From the NCBI RefSeq assembly GCF_007993035.1, contig NZ_VOOS01000003.1, positions 399,501-463,500 on the forward strand: a stretch of 64,000 bases of DNA. Direction: 5' to 3'. This document shows positions 35,343-43,916 of this stretch, piece after piece; the stretch's first letter is position 1; the number at the start of each line of letters is the position of its first letter. Position numbers and translations under genes: made by a program. The DNA is from Vicingus serpentipes. GTDB lineage: Bacteria; Bacteroidota; Bacteroidia; Flavobacteriales_E; Vicingaceae. Under the pieces are notes generated by a model. It ran no database searches. It had not been told where the DNA came from and worked only from the letters and a program-made list of their open reading frames with translations.

Positions 35343-36695
35343 CTAATCGTTATGCCCTCTAAATATATCTAAAACAGTGTTTACAATAATAGCCAAATCA
35401 AACGGGAATGACCAGTTTTTAATGTAAAATAAATCCATTTTCACCCTATTTTTTCTTTTTTCAAAATCATCGGTTTCTCCCCTATAACCTTTTGTTTGTG
35501 CAAGACCAGTTATACCTGGTTTAATTTTATGTCTTACCATAAAAGTTTCAAGTTCCTCTGCAAAATCTTGTGTATGCTTTAGCATATGAGGTCGAGGACC
35601 TACAACTGACATTTCACCAATCAGTACATTGAAAAATTGAGGTAATTCATCTAGGCTTGTATTTCTTAAAAAGTTACCAATTTTTGTAATTCTTTTATCA
35701 TTTTTTGTGGCTTGTACAGTATCTGATTCATCATTTACATGCATCGTTCTTAACTTGTAGCACCAAAATGCTTTGTTATCTCTTCCGGTTCTTTTTTGTT
35801 TGAAAAAAATTGGTCCTTTTGAATCTATTTTAATTAAAATAAATAAAATTGGAAATAACCAAGTAAGAATAAAAAGTATCACGAATAATGAGAATATAAA
35901 ATCAAAAATTCTTTTTATAATTTGGTTATGCCAAGCATCTAAAGGAGTAGAAACTACTTTTAAAATAGGTATTAAATCAAAATGTTCTAATTCAAGAGTT
36001 CTAAACATAATGCTTTTAAAATCAGCAATAAGTCTCATTTTAATGAATTTTTCTTCAGTAAAATTCATTAAATCTACAAGTGAATTATGATGAATTGATG
36101 ACATGGTATAAAAGATTTCATGTACTTGATTGTTGTTACAATAATCTTTTATTTCTTCATGAAATTCTGTTCCGTTATAGTTCTTCGGTTCAAATATTTT
36201 TTTAACTCTATATCCGTCTTCAGGGTGAGCATCTATGTATGTTTGAATTTGCGTTGGATTATCAGAATTTGAAACTAAAATTATGTTTCGATAGTTGTAT
36301 CCTTTTTTTCTCAGCCATCTTAAAAATAAGATAAATGCAATTTTCCAGATAAAAAATGAGATAAATAAAATGCTGTACATAATAAGTAAAAGCTCCCTAG
36401 AGTATCGCTGAGATTGCTCAAATACGTAGTAGGCAAAGACTAATAATACATGAAAAATTAATACGGTATATGAAGCTCTTAAAACTTGATGCAGTTTTGA
36501 TGTCCTAGCTAATTTATATGGTTTAGTTATTGAAGAAACAAGCCACCAAACAATATTAATATATAAAAGCATGGATAAAAATGGAGGGTGAAACTCACCA
36601 AACTTATAGTAGAAAGCAATGATATAAGCACTATTGAGTAATAACACATCACCAGCAATGTTGAAAAACTTTATATATTGAGAATATCTTGTCAA
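35343..36695 (-). CDS. polyprenyl-phosphate sugar-1-phosphate transferase (WbaP/WcaJ family)
   Basis: A 450-residue initiating enzyme that places a sugar-1-phosphate on undecaprenyl phosphate. It has four or five N-terminal membrane segments, a central soluble Rossmann-like part (about 135-230), a reentrant helix near 265-300 (IIKRIFDFIFSLFVILFILT), and the catalytic domain with KIDSKGPIFFKQKRTGRDNK, CYKLRTMHVN, LRNTSLDELPQFFNVLIGEMSVVGPRP and KPGITGLAQTKGYRGE. The start is TTG at 36695, since an in-frame TAA lies just upstream and no ATG fits. It is the first gene of the 13-gene operon, behind a full promoter. The first sugar (glucose, galactose or other) cannot be told. Confidence 0.92.
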   Translation of the reverse strand: MTRYSQYIKFFNIAGDVLLLNSAYIIAFYYKFGEFHPPFLSMLLYINIVWWLVSSITKPYKLARTSKLHQVLRASYTVLIFHVLLVFAYYVFEQSQRYSRELLLIMYSILFISFFIWKIAFILFLRWLRKKGYNYRNIILVSNSDNPTQIQTYIDAHPEDGYRVKKIFEPKNYNGTEFHEEIKDYCNNNQVHEIFYTMSSIHHNSLVDLMNFTEEKFIKMRLIADFKSIMFRTLELEHFDLIPILKVVSTPLDAWHNQIIKRIFDFIFSLFVILFILTWLFPILFILIKIDSKGPIFFKQKRTGRDNKAFWCYKLRTMHVNDESDTVQATKNDKRITKIGNFLRNTSLDELPQFFNVLIGEMSVVGPRPHMLKHTQDFAEELETFMVRHKIKPGITGLAQTKGYRGETDDFEKRKNRVKMDLFYIKNWSFPFDLAIIVNTVLDIFRGHND

Positions 36696-36717
36696 AAACT
36701 TAGGTTAAAATAACAAA

Positions 36718-36748
36718 CAAAGATAAAATTAAAGACAACCAAACACAA
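36718..36748 (-). promoter_or_regulatory. promoter of the polysaccharide operon (TTG-N20-TAnnTTTG)
   Basis: On the minus strand, TTG (36748-36746), 20 bases, then TATCTTTG (36725-36718). Both boxes fit the Bacteroidota consensus. The leader before the TTG start codon at 36695 would be about 16 bases. It should drive the genes from 36695 down to 23636. Confidence 0.6.
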
Positions 36749-36765
36749 AGAATTGTTGACTTGAT

Positions 36766-38043
36766 TTATTTTACTGATTTTGTTCGGTATTCTGTAAAGT
36801 AAAAAAGGTTTAAAAAGAAGGCTACAACCACTACTCCCTGTTGCCTTACCAAAATATTTTCAGTCATGAAACAGAGACTGAAAAACAAACAGACTATTAA
36901 AGGTAATAGGTTGTGATTTTTTAATCCAACATAAGAAGTTGAAAACAAGATGAAGATTAATGTTAAAATGCCTAAGACTCCCATTCCAACCCAATAGCTT
37001 AAAAATTGATTGTGAGTATTGTAATGTTCATCTTTATAGATTTCAGGAGCTATATCCATATAACATTTATCTAGTAATTTTTGTGTTTGACCTGGACCAA
37101 CACCAGTTAACCAATTGTTACTAATCAATTCAATTGTACAATGTAAAATTCCAGTTCTAACATTAAAAGAATCACCATCACCTTCTTCAGAAGGTAAAGC
37201 TGTATTGGTTAAAGAAATTTCAGAAAATCTAGCAGAAAAAGAAGGAACAGTAAAAAATAAGGCAGTGGCGATTAAAATAGCAGCTATAATTGCAAAAAAA
37301 GCATAAATCTTTCTTTTTAATTTAATGAAAAGCAATAAAATAGAAACTAAAATTGTAGCAATAAAAGGTGTTCTTGATGCGAGAATTGCAATTAAAATTA
37401 AAATTAAGAGTAAAGAAAAGCTCCCTAAAATCTTTCTGTTTAATGAAATTTCTGAAAAATGATTGATTAACAGATTGAGTATAAATATAAATGATAAGCC
37501 TAAATACATTGAGGCATATGTTGGATGGAAATCAGAAAAATTTTCGAAAGAAGATCTAAAATGATGATGAAAATTATGAGCGCTTAACAAATCGTTTAAA
37601 GTTGGATACCAATCAGGGTTTCCAATTTTTTGAATTAGAGTAAAGAAAGCGATTATAGATGAAATTAGAATGAAAAAAATAGAAGAACCCGCAAATGATA
37701 TTTTAATAATATTTAATTGTTTGTGATTAAATGTAATTGGATTAAAGTAAAATCCAATTGGAAAAATAAGAAGGCTAAGAGATCTCTCTAAATAAAAATA
37801 AGCGTCTTTACTTTGATCTATAATTAGTGTCCAAATTAATATTATGATGAATAAACTACTTTGAACAAATAATGGTTTTAAAGAATTCCATCCATTTTTA
37901 TTTTGCTCAATAAAACCAAATACAATGTTTGTTAAAAGCCAAGAAGCAATGGCAAGAGGAACCATTTTAGCATTTAATAGCGGGAAAAATGCCAATAGTA
38001 AAAAACTACCAAAGTGTATTTTTTTTAATGTTGGATTATCCAT
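36766..38043 (-). CDS. O-antigen ligase / polymerase family membrane protein
   Basis: A 425-residue protein with about 11 membrane segments of the Wzy/WaaL superfamily. Diagnostic blocks are FHPTYASMYLGLSFIFIL (about 173-190, Wzy_C-type), the large periplasmic loop with NVRTGILHCTIELI, and GVGPGQTQKLLDKC followed by YNTHNQFLSYWVGMGVLG. The His in the last block is the conserved ligase/polymerase His. Since the neighbouring exporter is Wzm/Wzt, which does not need a Wzy polymerase, a ligase role joining the glycan to lipid A-core seems more likely, but a polymerase cannot be ruled out. It overlaps the upstream GT4 gene by eight bases. Confidence 0.82.
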   Translation of the reverse strand: MDNPTLKKIHFGSFLLLAFFPLLNAKMVPLAIASWLLTNIVFGFIEQNKNGWNSLKPLFVQSSLFIIILIWTLIIDQSKDAYFYLERSLSLLIFPIGFYFNPITFNHKQLNIIKISFAGSSIFFILISSIIAFFTLIQKIGNPDWYPTLNDLLSAHNFHHHFRSSFENFSDFHPTYASMYLGLSFIFILNLLINHFSEISLNRKILGSFSLLLILILIAILASRTPFIATILVSILLLFIKLKRKIYAFFAIIAAILIATALFFTVPSFSARFSEISLTNTALPSEEGDGDSFNVRTGILHCTIELISNNWLTGVGPGQTQKLLDKCYMDIAPEIYKDEHYNTHNQFLSYWVGMGVLGILTLIFILFSTSYVGLKNHNLLPLIVCLFFSLCFMTENILVRQQGVVVVAFFLNLFYFTEYRTKSVK

Positions 38044-39130
38044 GCTTTTTTACAAATGATTTAAATTCCTTTTTAAATCTTTCAATTGAAAATCGTGTTA
38101 CATTTTCAATAAAATCTTCTTTGGCAAAATTAGTTTTTTTGTTTTCAAATAAGTCTATTGTATCAATTATTGATTCAGCTGTTTGTTCGTCAAAAAATAC
38201 ACCTGTTTTATTTTCAATAACGGTTTCTAAATAACCACCTTTTTTTAGTGCAATTATAGGTGTACCGCACGATTGTGCTTCTATGCTTGTAATGCCAAAA
38301 TCTTCTTCGGCAGCGAGAATAAATGCTTTAGCTCTTTGGGTGTAGTCAATCAGAGATGATTTACTTACAAACCCAATAAAATCAACATTTTCTGTTGCCA
38401 TTCTTTTTAAATTTTCTAATTCAGGACCATCACCAGAAACAATTAATTTTAAGTTAGGTAGCTGAGCAAAAGCTTTAACGATGAGGTCTATTTTTTTATA
38501 GGGAACCATTCTCGCTGAGGTAAAATAATAATTTTCTTTTTGCTCAACATATGAAAAGCTAGTTGTATCGATTGGTGGATATATTACGGTTGCTTCTCTT
38601 TTGTAAATCCTTTTAATCCTTTCGGCAACAAAATGAGAATTTGTTATATAATGGTCAGGGCGATTAGCCGTTTTTAAATCCCACTTTCTAATGTAAGCTA
38701 AAAATATTCGAGCTAACACTCTCTTTAGTCCATTTACATGAGATAGATACTCTTCTTGCAAGTCCCATGCATAACGAATAGGAGAGTGGCAATAGCAAAT
38801 ATGTGTTTGATTTTTAGTTGCTTTTTTTAATCCTTTTGCCACGGAGTAAGAAGAAGAAACAATTAAATCATAACCAGTAAAATCTAAACTTTCTATAGCA
38901 CATGGAAATAATGGAAAATAATTTCGATAAGATTTTTTCCCAAAAGGTAATTTTTGAATAAATGAGGTTGTTGTAGATTTTCCTTTAATTATTTCGGTCC
39001 TGTCTTTGTCAGATAAATCATCAACTAAACAAAAAACATCAACATCATCAAAGCAATTGATAATTTCTTTTGCTACTTTCTCAGCACCACCATCAACTGT
39101 TAACCAATCTTGAACAAAAGCTACTTTCAT
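38036..39130 (-). CDS. glycosyltransferase family 4 (WbaZ-like)
   Basis: A 364-residue GT-B enzyme with KVAFVQDWLTVDGGAEKVAKEI at the start, the block YDLIVSSSYSVAKGLKKATKN, THICYCHSPIRYAWDLQEEYL, and HYITNSHFVAERIKRIY. The donor half has YYFTSARMVPYKKIDLIVKAF, LIVSGDGPELENLKRMA, and AAEEDFGITSIEAQSCGTPIIAL with the E-x7-E motif of GT4. ATG 39130 is preferred over the in-frame TTG one codon earlier; it overlaps the upstream TGA as TGATG. It probably adds mannose or a similar sugar to a polyprenyl-linked glycan. Confidence 0.9.
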   Translation of the reverse strand: MKVAFVQDWLTVDGGAEKVAKEIINCFDDVDVFCLVDDLSDKDRTEIIKGKSTTTSFIQKLPFGKKSYRNYFPLFPCAIESLDFTGYDLIVSSSYSVAKGLKKATKNQTHICYCHSPIRYAWDLQEEYLSHVNGLKRVLARIFLAYIRKWDLKTANRPDHYITNSHFVAERIKRIYKREATVIYPPIDTTSFSYVEQKENYYFTSARMVPYKKIDLIVKAFAQLPNLKLIVSGDGPELENLKRMATENVDFIGFVSKSSLIDYTQRAKAFILAAEEDFGITSIEAQSCGTPIIALKKGGYLETVIENKTGVFFDEQTAESIIDTIDLFENKKTNFAKEDFIENVTRFSIERFKKEFKSFVKKHG

Positions 39131-40146
39131 CAATTTAATAGATTTTTAAGTTGATTAATTCTATTTTGATTCTGGAAAAAATCCAAGTTGCTATTCTCTT
39201 TATTATAAGAAGAGATTGAATTAAGTTTTTCTATAAAATCAACTTCATTACCTAATTCAAAATAGTCTGCATAGTTAGCGCACACTTCTTTAAAAACAGG
39301 AATATTTGAGCAAAGAATAGGCGTTTTAAAATACATTGCTTCAATATTTGGAATGCCAAATCCTTCATAAAAAGAAGGATTAATTACTGCTAATGTATTT
39401 TTATATAACCAAGTCAGTTCATTTTCGGTGACATTTTTTAAACGAATTATTTTTTTACTATTAATACTTTCACTAGAGTTAAAACTAGAATGATCAGCAC
39501 CTACTATAATTAGGTTTTTATTTGCTAATTGCTTAGTGAAAATTTTTTCTACAAATGCAAAATTCTTTCTTGGGTTGTTTGATCCAACCATTAAATAGAA
39601 TTCTTGAACTTCAAATAGAATAGAAGGTTTTTTTGGTTCTGAATTAATCAGTTTGGTATTTAATTTATTGTAAATAACTGAAACTTTAGTTTCTTCAATT
39701 TTAAAATAATTTACAAGCTCATTTTTGATTGTTTCAGATACAGTTATAATGGCTTTATTTTTTTTAACTATTCTAGGAATGATAAAATTATAAACCTTTT
39801 GAAAAGGTAAACTAAACCAATTTTTATTTTCTATAAAAGCTAAATCATGAATAGTAATGATTTGATTACTTATAGATATTGGAGCCAGGTTGCAGAGGTT
39901 TATTAAGATGCAATTAGGCTCTTTTTTAATAAAATTAGGTAAATTTATTTGTTCCCATAAATAACCTTTAAAACTCCCAATTTTTTTTATTTTATGATTG
40001 AATGAATTATTGATTAATGCCTGGTTTTTAGGGACTAGAATTTCAAAATCAATATCGTTTTCTATCTCTTTACAAATTTCTTGAGCAAAAAATTGTACTC
40101 CAGTAGGTTGTTGAGTTAGAAATCTTCCATTGATATAAATTTTCAT
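39130..40146 (-). CDS. glycosyltransferase family 4
   Basis: A 338-residue GT-B enzyme. The N-terminal half starts KIYINGRFLTQQPTGVQFFAQEIC and has LINLCNLAPISISNQIITIHDLAF; the middle has AIITVSETIKNELVNYF. The donor half has FYLMVGSNNPRKNFAFVEKIF, LIIVGADHSSF and VINPSFYEGFGIPNIEAMYFKTPILCS with the E-x7-E motif. It is somewhat shorter than most GT4 enzymes but has both domains. It lies 15 bases after the Cys-rich membrane protein gene and abuts the second GT4 gene. Confidence 0.88.
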   Translation of the reverse strand: MKIYINGRFLTQQPTGVQFFAQEICKEIENDIDFEILVPKNQALINNSFNHKIKKIGSFKGYLWEQINLPNFIKKEPNCILINLCNLAPISISNQIITIHDLAFIENKNWFSLPFQKVYNFIIPRIVKKNKAIITVSETIKNELVNYFKIEETKVSVIYNKLNTKLINSEPKKPSILFEVQEFYLMVGSNNPRKNFAFVEKIFTKQLANKNLIIVGADHSSFNSSESINSKKIIRLKNVTENELTWLYKNTLAVINPSFYEGFGIPNIEAMYFKTPILCSNIPVFKEVCANYADYFELGNEVDFIEKLNSISSYNKENSNLDFFQNQNRINQLKNLLN

Positions 40147-40161
40147 AGACTTAAATCAAGC

Positions 40162-40596
40162 TTATTCGCAATTGCAGTTTTCTATACCATCTATTTCTAT
40201 GCTTCTTAAAAAAGCAGTTCTTTCATTTTCACAATCTATACAAGTCTCACAATTTTCTATGTATAAGGCAATTTCTCTTCCGTCAGCTAATTTCGATTTT
40301 ATGTAGTGCTCTGGACATGGTTTGCGCTTTACGGCACTTTTCTTAAAATCTACTTTAGCATTTTCCCAAAAAGTTTTATCAAAAAGTTTAGCATCTATTT
40401 TAAGACAATCTAATTGGCATTGGGCTTTTGATGTTATTTCTAGATCTACTTCTTCTAAAAAGTCTAAAATTCTACCTTCAGGTAGCCATGAAGCCCTGTC
40501 TCTATCTTTTAGTAATGTAGCCCATACTAAGATTAATCCTAACCCAAACCCTAATCCGTAATATTTTAATCTTCTCGTTAGTCCTTTAGTATTCAT
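40162..40596 (-). CDS. small membrane-anchored Cys-rich protein, unknown function
   Basis: A 144-residue protein with one N-terminal membrane segment (YYGLGFGLGLILVWATLL, about 12-29) and a soluble domain with seven cysteines arranged as C-x3-C, C, C-x2-C-x2-C and C-x-C. The second half has DGREIALYIENCETCIDC. Part of it resembles DUF4258-type proteins found next to alanine dehydrogenase in other Flavobacteriia, as far as I can recall, but I am not sure. The cysteines could bind a metal. It starts on the last base of the ald stop codon, so the two genes are coupled. Confidence 0.55.
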   Translation of the reverse strand: MNTKGLTRRLKYYGLGFGLGLILVWATLLKDRDRASWLPEGRILDFLEEVDLEITSKAQCQLDCLKIDAKLFDKTFWENAKVDFKKSAVKRKPCPEHYIKSKLADGREIALYIENCETCIDCENERTAFLRSIEIDGIENCNCE

Positions 40597-41810
40597 TACA
40601 TTGCCATTAATAGAAGATTGATATCTTTATAAGGTAAACTAAAAGTTTCAGCCAAATATTTATTTGTTAAAACACCTTTGTAGATGTATACTCCATTTTG
40701 TATACCTGAATATGATTTAATCATTGATTCTAAGCCACCATATTCTCCTGTATCGATAAGAGTAGGAGCTATTACATTACTTAATGCATTTGAAGCTGTT
40801 CTCGAAACTCTAGAAGCAATATTAGGTACACAATAATGGATTACTCCATATTTTATGAATGTTGGTTTTTTATGGTTGGTAACTTCAGAGGTTTCAATAC
40901 AACCACCTTTGTCTATACTTACATCAACAATTACAGAACCTTCTTTCATGCTTCCAACCATTTCATCGCTAACAATTATAGGTGCTCGTCCAATTTTATT
41001 GCTAATAGCACCAATTACTACGTCGGCTGTTTTTAATGCGTTTAATAAAACATTAGGTTGTATTACTGAAGTATAAATTCTTTGTCCAACACTATCTTGT
41101 AATCTTCTTAATTTATGAGTGTTGTTATCAAACACTTTTACTGTTGCTCCCATTCCTAAAGCTGATTTTGCTGCATACTCGCCAACAGTTCCAGCTCCTA
41201 AAATAACTACATCCGTGGGTGATACACCTGAAATGCCACCAAATAATTGCCCGCGACCATTGGTTGAATTACTTAAATATTCAGCAGCAATTAAGATTGA
41301 AGCATTACCTGCAATTTCACTCATCGCATTTACAATTGGTAAAATTCCTTCAGGGTCTTTTATAAAATCAAAAGCAATTGCAGTAACTTTTTTATGAATT
41401 AACTTTTTAAGAAAATCTTTTGGTTGGATTGGTAATTGTAAAGCAGAAATTAAAATTTGCCCTGATTTCATCATATCGATTTCTTCTAGGGTAGGTGGTT
41501 CTACTTTTAATATTAAATTGGCTTGATAAACTTCAGGTGTACCATAAACGATTTGCGCTCCAACTTCACTGTAGTCTCTATCGCTAAAACTTGCGCCTTC
41601 ACCTGCACCAGATTCAATAATTACTTCATGTCCATTATTTACCAAAACTGCAACTGCATCAGGAACCAATGGAATTCTTTTTTCTTGTAAAGAAACTTCT
41701 TTAGGAATACCTATTTGTAAACTGCTTTTTTTCTTTGCAATTTCTAGCATTTCTTCTTGAGGCATAAAGCCTTGAGCTAAAGATTTTAATAAATCATCTG
41801 ATGTAGCCAT
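40596..41810 (-). CDS. ald: alanine dehydrogenase
   Basis: A 404-residue enzyme of the alanine dehydrogenase / transhydrogenase-alpha family that interconverts alanine with pyruvate and ammonia using NAD. Blocks are IGIPKEVSLQEKRIPLVPDAV (substrate Arg/Lys), VIIESGAGEGASFSDRDY, ISALQLPIQPKDFLKKL, VVILGAGTVGEYAAKSALGMGATVKVFDNN (NAD site), and VPNIASRVSRTASNALSNVI. The first 28 residues are an extension usual in Bacteroidota versions. It has its own full promoter overlapping the end of tsaE. Two or more membrane or glycan genes may be read from the same mRNA. Confidence 0.92.
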   Translation of the reverse strand: MATSDDLLKSLAQGFMPQEEMLEIAKKKSSLQIGIPKEVSLQEKRIPLVPDAVAVLVNNGHEVIIESGAGEGASFSDRDYSEVGAQIVYGTPEVYQANLILKVEPPTLEEIDMMKSGQILISALQLPIQPKDFLKKLIHKKVTAIAFDFIKDPEGILPIVNAMSEIAGNASILIAAEYLSNSTNGRGQLFGGISGVSPTDVVILGAGTVGEYAAKSALGMGATVKVFDNNTHKLRRLQDSVGQRIYTSVIQPNVLLNALKTADVVIGAISNKIGRAPIIVSDEMVGSMKEGSVIVDVSIDKGGCIETSEVTNHKKPTFIKYGVIHYCVPNIASRVSRTASNALSNVIAPTLIDTGEYGGLESMIKSYSGIQNGVYIYKGVLTNKYLAETFSLPYKDINLLLMAM

Positions 41811-41836
41811 ACAATTTTATAAAATATACGTTTCTA

Positions 41837-41866
41837 CAAAGTTAAAAAATAGTGGCTAGGATGCAA
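41837..41866 (-). promoter_or_regulatory. promoter of ald (TTG-N19-TAnnTTTG)
   Basis: On the minus strand, TTG (41866-41864), 19 bases, then TAACTTTG (41844-41837). The -33 box overlaps the last codons of tsaE. The leader to the ald ATG at 41810 would be about 20 bases. Confidence 0.6.
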
Positions 41867-42272
41867 TAGAAATAATTCTATTGTTAGAATTGTCTATTTT
41901 AATGCTGACAACTTGATGATTTTCAGGTATTAGATTTGGAATTTTCTCTGACCATTCAATGAAACAAAATGAATTACTATAAAAGTAATCTTCATAGCCA
42001 AAATCCATTGCTTCTTGTTCGTTTTCTAATCTATAAAAATCGAAATGGTAAATGGATTCGTGATTATCGGTTTGGTATTCATTAACAATTGAAAAAGTAG
42101 GACTTGATGTATTCTCGGAAACACCTAAATTTTTACAAATTTCCTTAATGAGGGTAGTTTTTCCTGCTCCCATCTCACCATTAAATAAGATTACTCTAAT
42201 AGTACCAAAATGTTCAATTAATTGTTTGCTAATTTGGTTTAGATCGTTTATTGATTTCGCAATAAATTCCAT
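41856..42272 (-). CDS. tsaE: tRNA threonylcarbamoyladenosine biosynthesis ATPase TsaE
   Basis: A 138-residue P-loop ATPase that works with TsaB/TsaD to make the t6A base on tRNAs. It shows VILFNGEMGAGKTTLIKEIC (Walker A, about 28-47), SSPTFSIVNEYQ (switch region), IYHFDFYRLENEQEAMDFGYEDYF and FCFIEWSEKI, all in normal order and length. It lies six bases after porX on the same strand and probably shares its transcript. Confidence 0.94.
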   Translation of the reverse strand: MEFIAKSINDLNQISKQLIEHFGTIRVILFNGEMGAGKTTLIKEICKNLGVSENTSSPTFSIVNEYQTDNHESIYHFDFYRLENEQEAMDFGYEDYFYSNSFCFIEWSEKIPNLIPENHQVVSIKIDNSNNRIISIAS

Positions 42273-42278
42273 TGTAAT

Positions 42279-43835
42279 TTATTTTTTTGGACTTAACATC
42301 ACAACTGGAATTAACATTTCTTCGAGAGAAATTCCTCCATGTTGGAAAGTGTCTTTGTAATATTTAACGTAATGGTTATAATTATTTGGATAGGCAAAAA
42401 AGTAATCATCTTTTGCAAAAACAAAACTTTGGCTAACATTTACTTTTGGTAAGTGTGCATCTTCTGGGTTTTTAATTGCCAAAACATTTTTTTCAACGTA
42501 GCTTAATGTTTTTCCTTGCTTGTATCTTAAGTTTGTATTTACTTCTTTGTCGCCAACAATTTTGCTTGCTTCTTTAACTCTAATCGAACCATGGTCAGTA
42601 GTAATAATTAATTTACCTCCACGAGCAGCAATTTCTTTTATAATCTCATACAATGTAGAATGCTCAAACCATGATTTCACAACCGAACGGTAAGCCGCTT
42701 CATCACTAGCTAATTCTTTAACAATTTGGGTATCTGTTCTAGCATGTGAAAGCATGTCAACAAAATTATAAACGATAACGTTTAAGGGATTATTAAACAT
42801 TCCTGGGATTTCATTTAACACCTTATTTCCATAACTTACATTTAAAACTTTATTGTAAGAAAACTTAATGTTAAGGTTGTTTCGTTTTAATTGTTCCTCT
42901 ATAAAAAATTCTTCATGTAAATTTTTTCCACCATCATCTTCATCGTTCGACCATTTGTCTGGATATCTTTTAGCAATTTCTCCAGGCATCATTCCTGCAA
43001 AAATTGAATTTCTAGAATACTGAGTAGTTGTAGGTAAAATGCTGTAAAAAACATCTTCTTTATCTATCCAGTAATCTTGACTAATAATTGGGGCAAGCGT
43101 TTTCCATTGGTCGTATCTTAAATTATCGATTACAATAAAAAACACTGAATTGTCTTTCTTTTTTAATTCAGGTATTACGTAATTTTTAAATAAACTTTGC
43201 GACATTACTGGAGCATCCTCAGGGTGAGATAACCAATAGGTGTAGTTGTTTTCTACAAATTTGCAAAACTGACTGTTGGCTTCGTTTTTTTGCATGTGCA
43301 AAATTTCATCCATTCCAGTTTCTTTCGATTTATCTAATTCTAATTCCCAATAGACTAATTTTTTGTAAACATCAGCCCATTCTTCATGGTCTAATCTATC
43401 TCCTAAAGTCATTCCAATTTGACGAAACTCTTGTTGGTATTTAGAAGTTGATTTTTCACTGACTAATCTAGAAGTATCTAAGTTCTTTTTTAATGAAAGT
43501 AGAATTTGCTTTGGATTTACGGGCTTAATTAAATAATCTGAAATTTTAGAGCCAATGGCTTCTTCCATAATAAACTCTTCTTCGCTTTTGGTTATCATTA
43601 TTACAGGAAGCGATGGATATTTAGATTTTATGATTTCTAATGTTTCTAAACCTGACAATCCAGGCATATTTTCATCTAACAGCACAATGTCAACTCTGTT
43701 TTCTTCTAAAATATCTAAAGCATCATCTCCACTTGGAGTGGGTAAAACTTGGTATCCTTTTTCTTCTAAAAATAAAATATGTGGTTTCAATAAATCAATT
43801 TCATCATCTGCCCAAAGTATTGTAATTGCATCCAT
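42279..43835 (-). CDS. porX: PorX-type response regulator with PglZ domain (T9SS regulator)
   Basis: A 518-residue protein. The N-terminal receiver domain has the acidic pocket D10/D11, phospho-acceptor Asp54 in VLLDENMPG, T82 and K104 (DYLIKP). A linker leads to a PglZ / alkaline-phosphatase-fold domain with FFIVIDNLRYDQWKTLAP (metal Asp), PTTTQYSRNSIFAGMMPGEI (presumed nucleophile Thr), NVIVYNFVDMLSHARTD and LIITTDHGSIRV (metal Asp/His). This matches PorX, which with PorY controls type IX secretion genes and has reported phosphodiesterase activity. The porY kinase is not in the window. The start is ATG 43835, about 33 bases behind the inferred transcription start. It is divergent from the HD gene. 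Confidence 0.94.
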   Translation of the reverse strand: MDAITILWADDEIDLLKPHILFLEEKGYQVLPTPSGDDALDILEENRVDIVLLDENMPGLSGLETLEIIKSKYPSLPVIMITKSEEEFIMEEAIGSKISDYLIKPVNPKQILLSLKKNLDTSRLVSEKSTSKYQQEFRQIGMTLGDRLDHEEWADVYKKLVYWELELDKSKETGMDEILHMQKNEANSQFCKFVENNYTYWLSHPEDAPVMSQSLFKNYVIPELKKKDNSVFFIVIDNLRYDQWKTLAPIISQDYWIDKEDVFYSILPTTTQYSRNSIFAGMMPGEIAKRYPDKWSNDEDDGGKNLHEEFFIEEQLKRNNLNIKFSYNKVLNVSYGNKVLNEIPGMFNNPLNVIVYNFVDMLSHARTDTQIVKELASDEAAYRSVVKSWFEHSTLYEIIKEIAARGGKLIITTDHGSIRVKEASKIVGDKEVNTNLRYKQGKTLSYVEKNVLAIKNPEDAHLPKVNVSQSFVFAKDDYFFAYPNNYNHYVKYYKDTFQHGGISLEEMLIPVVMLSPKK

Positions 43836-43875
43836 ATTTTAATTAAAGTTTTAAAATGTATAATAATAACCTGTT

Positions 43876-43892
43876 CAAAAGTACTACTTTTG
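43876..43892. promoter_or_regulatory. palindromic pair of divergent -7 boxes (porX and HD gene)
   Basis: CAAAAGTA-C-TACTTTTG is a perfect inverted repeat around one base. Read left, TACTTTTG (43883-43876) is the -7 box for porX; read right, TACTTTTG (43885-43892) is the -7 box for the HD gene. Neither has a clear -33 TTG. The last bases of the right-hand box create a false TTG start for the HD gene at 43890. The two polymerases could not bind both boxes at once. Confidence 0.5.
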
Positions 43893-43916
43893 AATCGCAA
43901 AAGCTTCTTTAAATTT

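Noticed and set aside
42279-43835. PglZ domain as part of a BREX or Pgl phage defence system
   Set aside because: The receiver domain, length and neighbours match PorX; no BREX gene (methylase, BrxC, BrxL) is present.
43890-43916. Upstream TTG start for the HD gene
   Set aside because: It lies in the -7 box; ATG 43917 is better placed after the expected transcription start.
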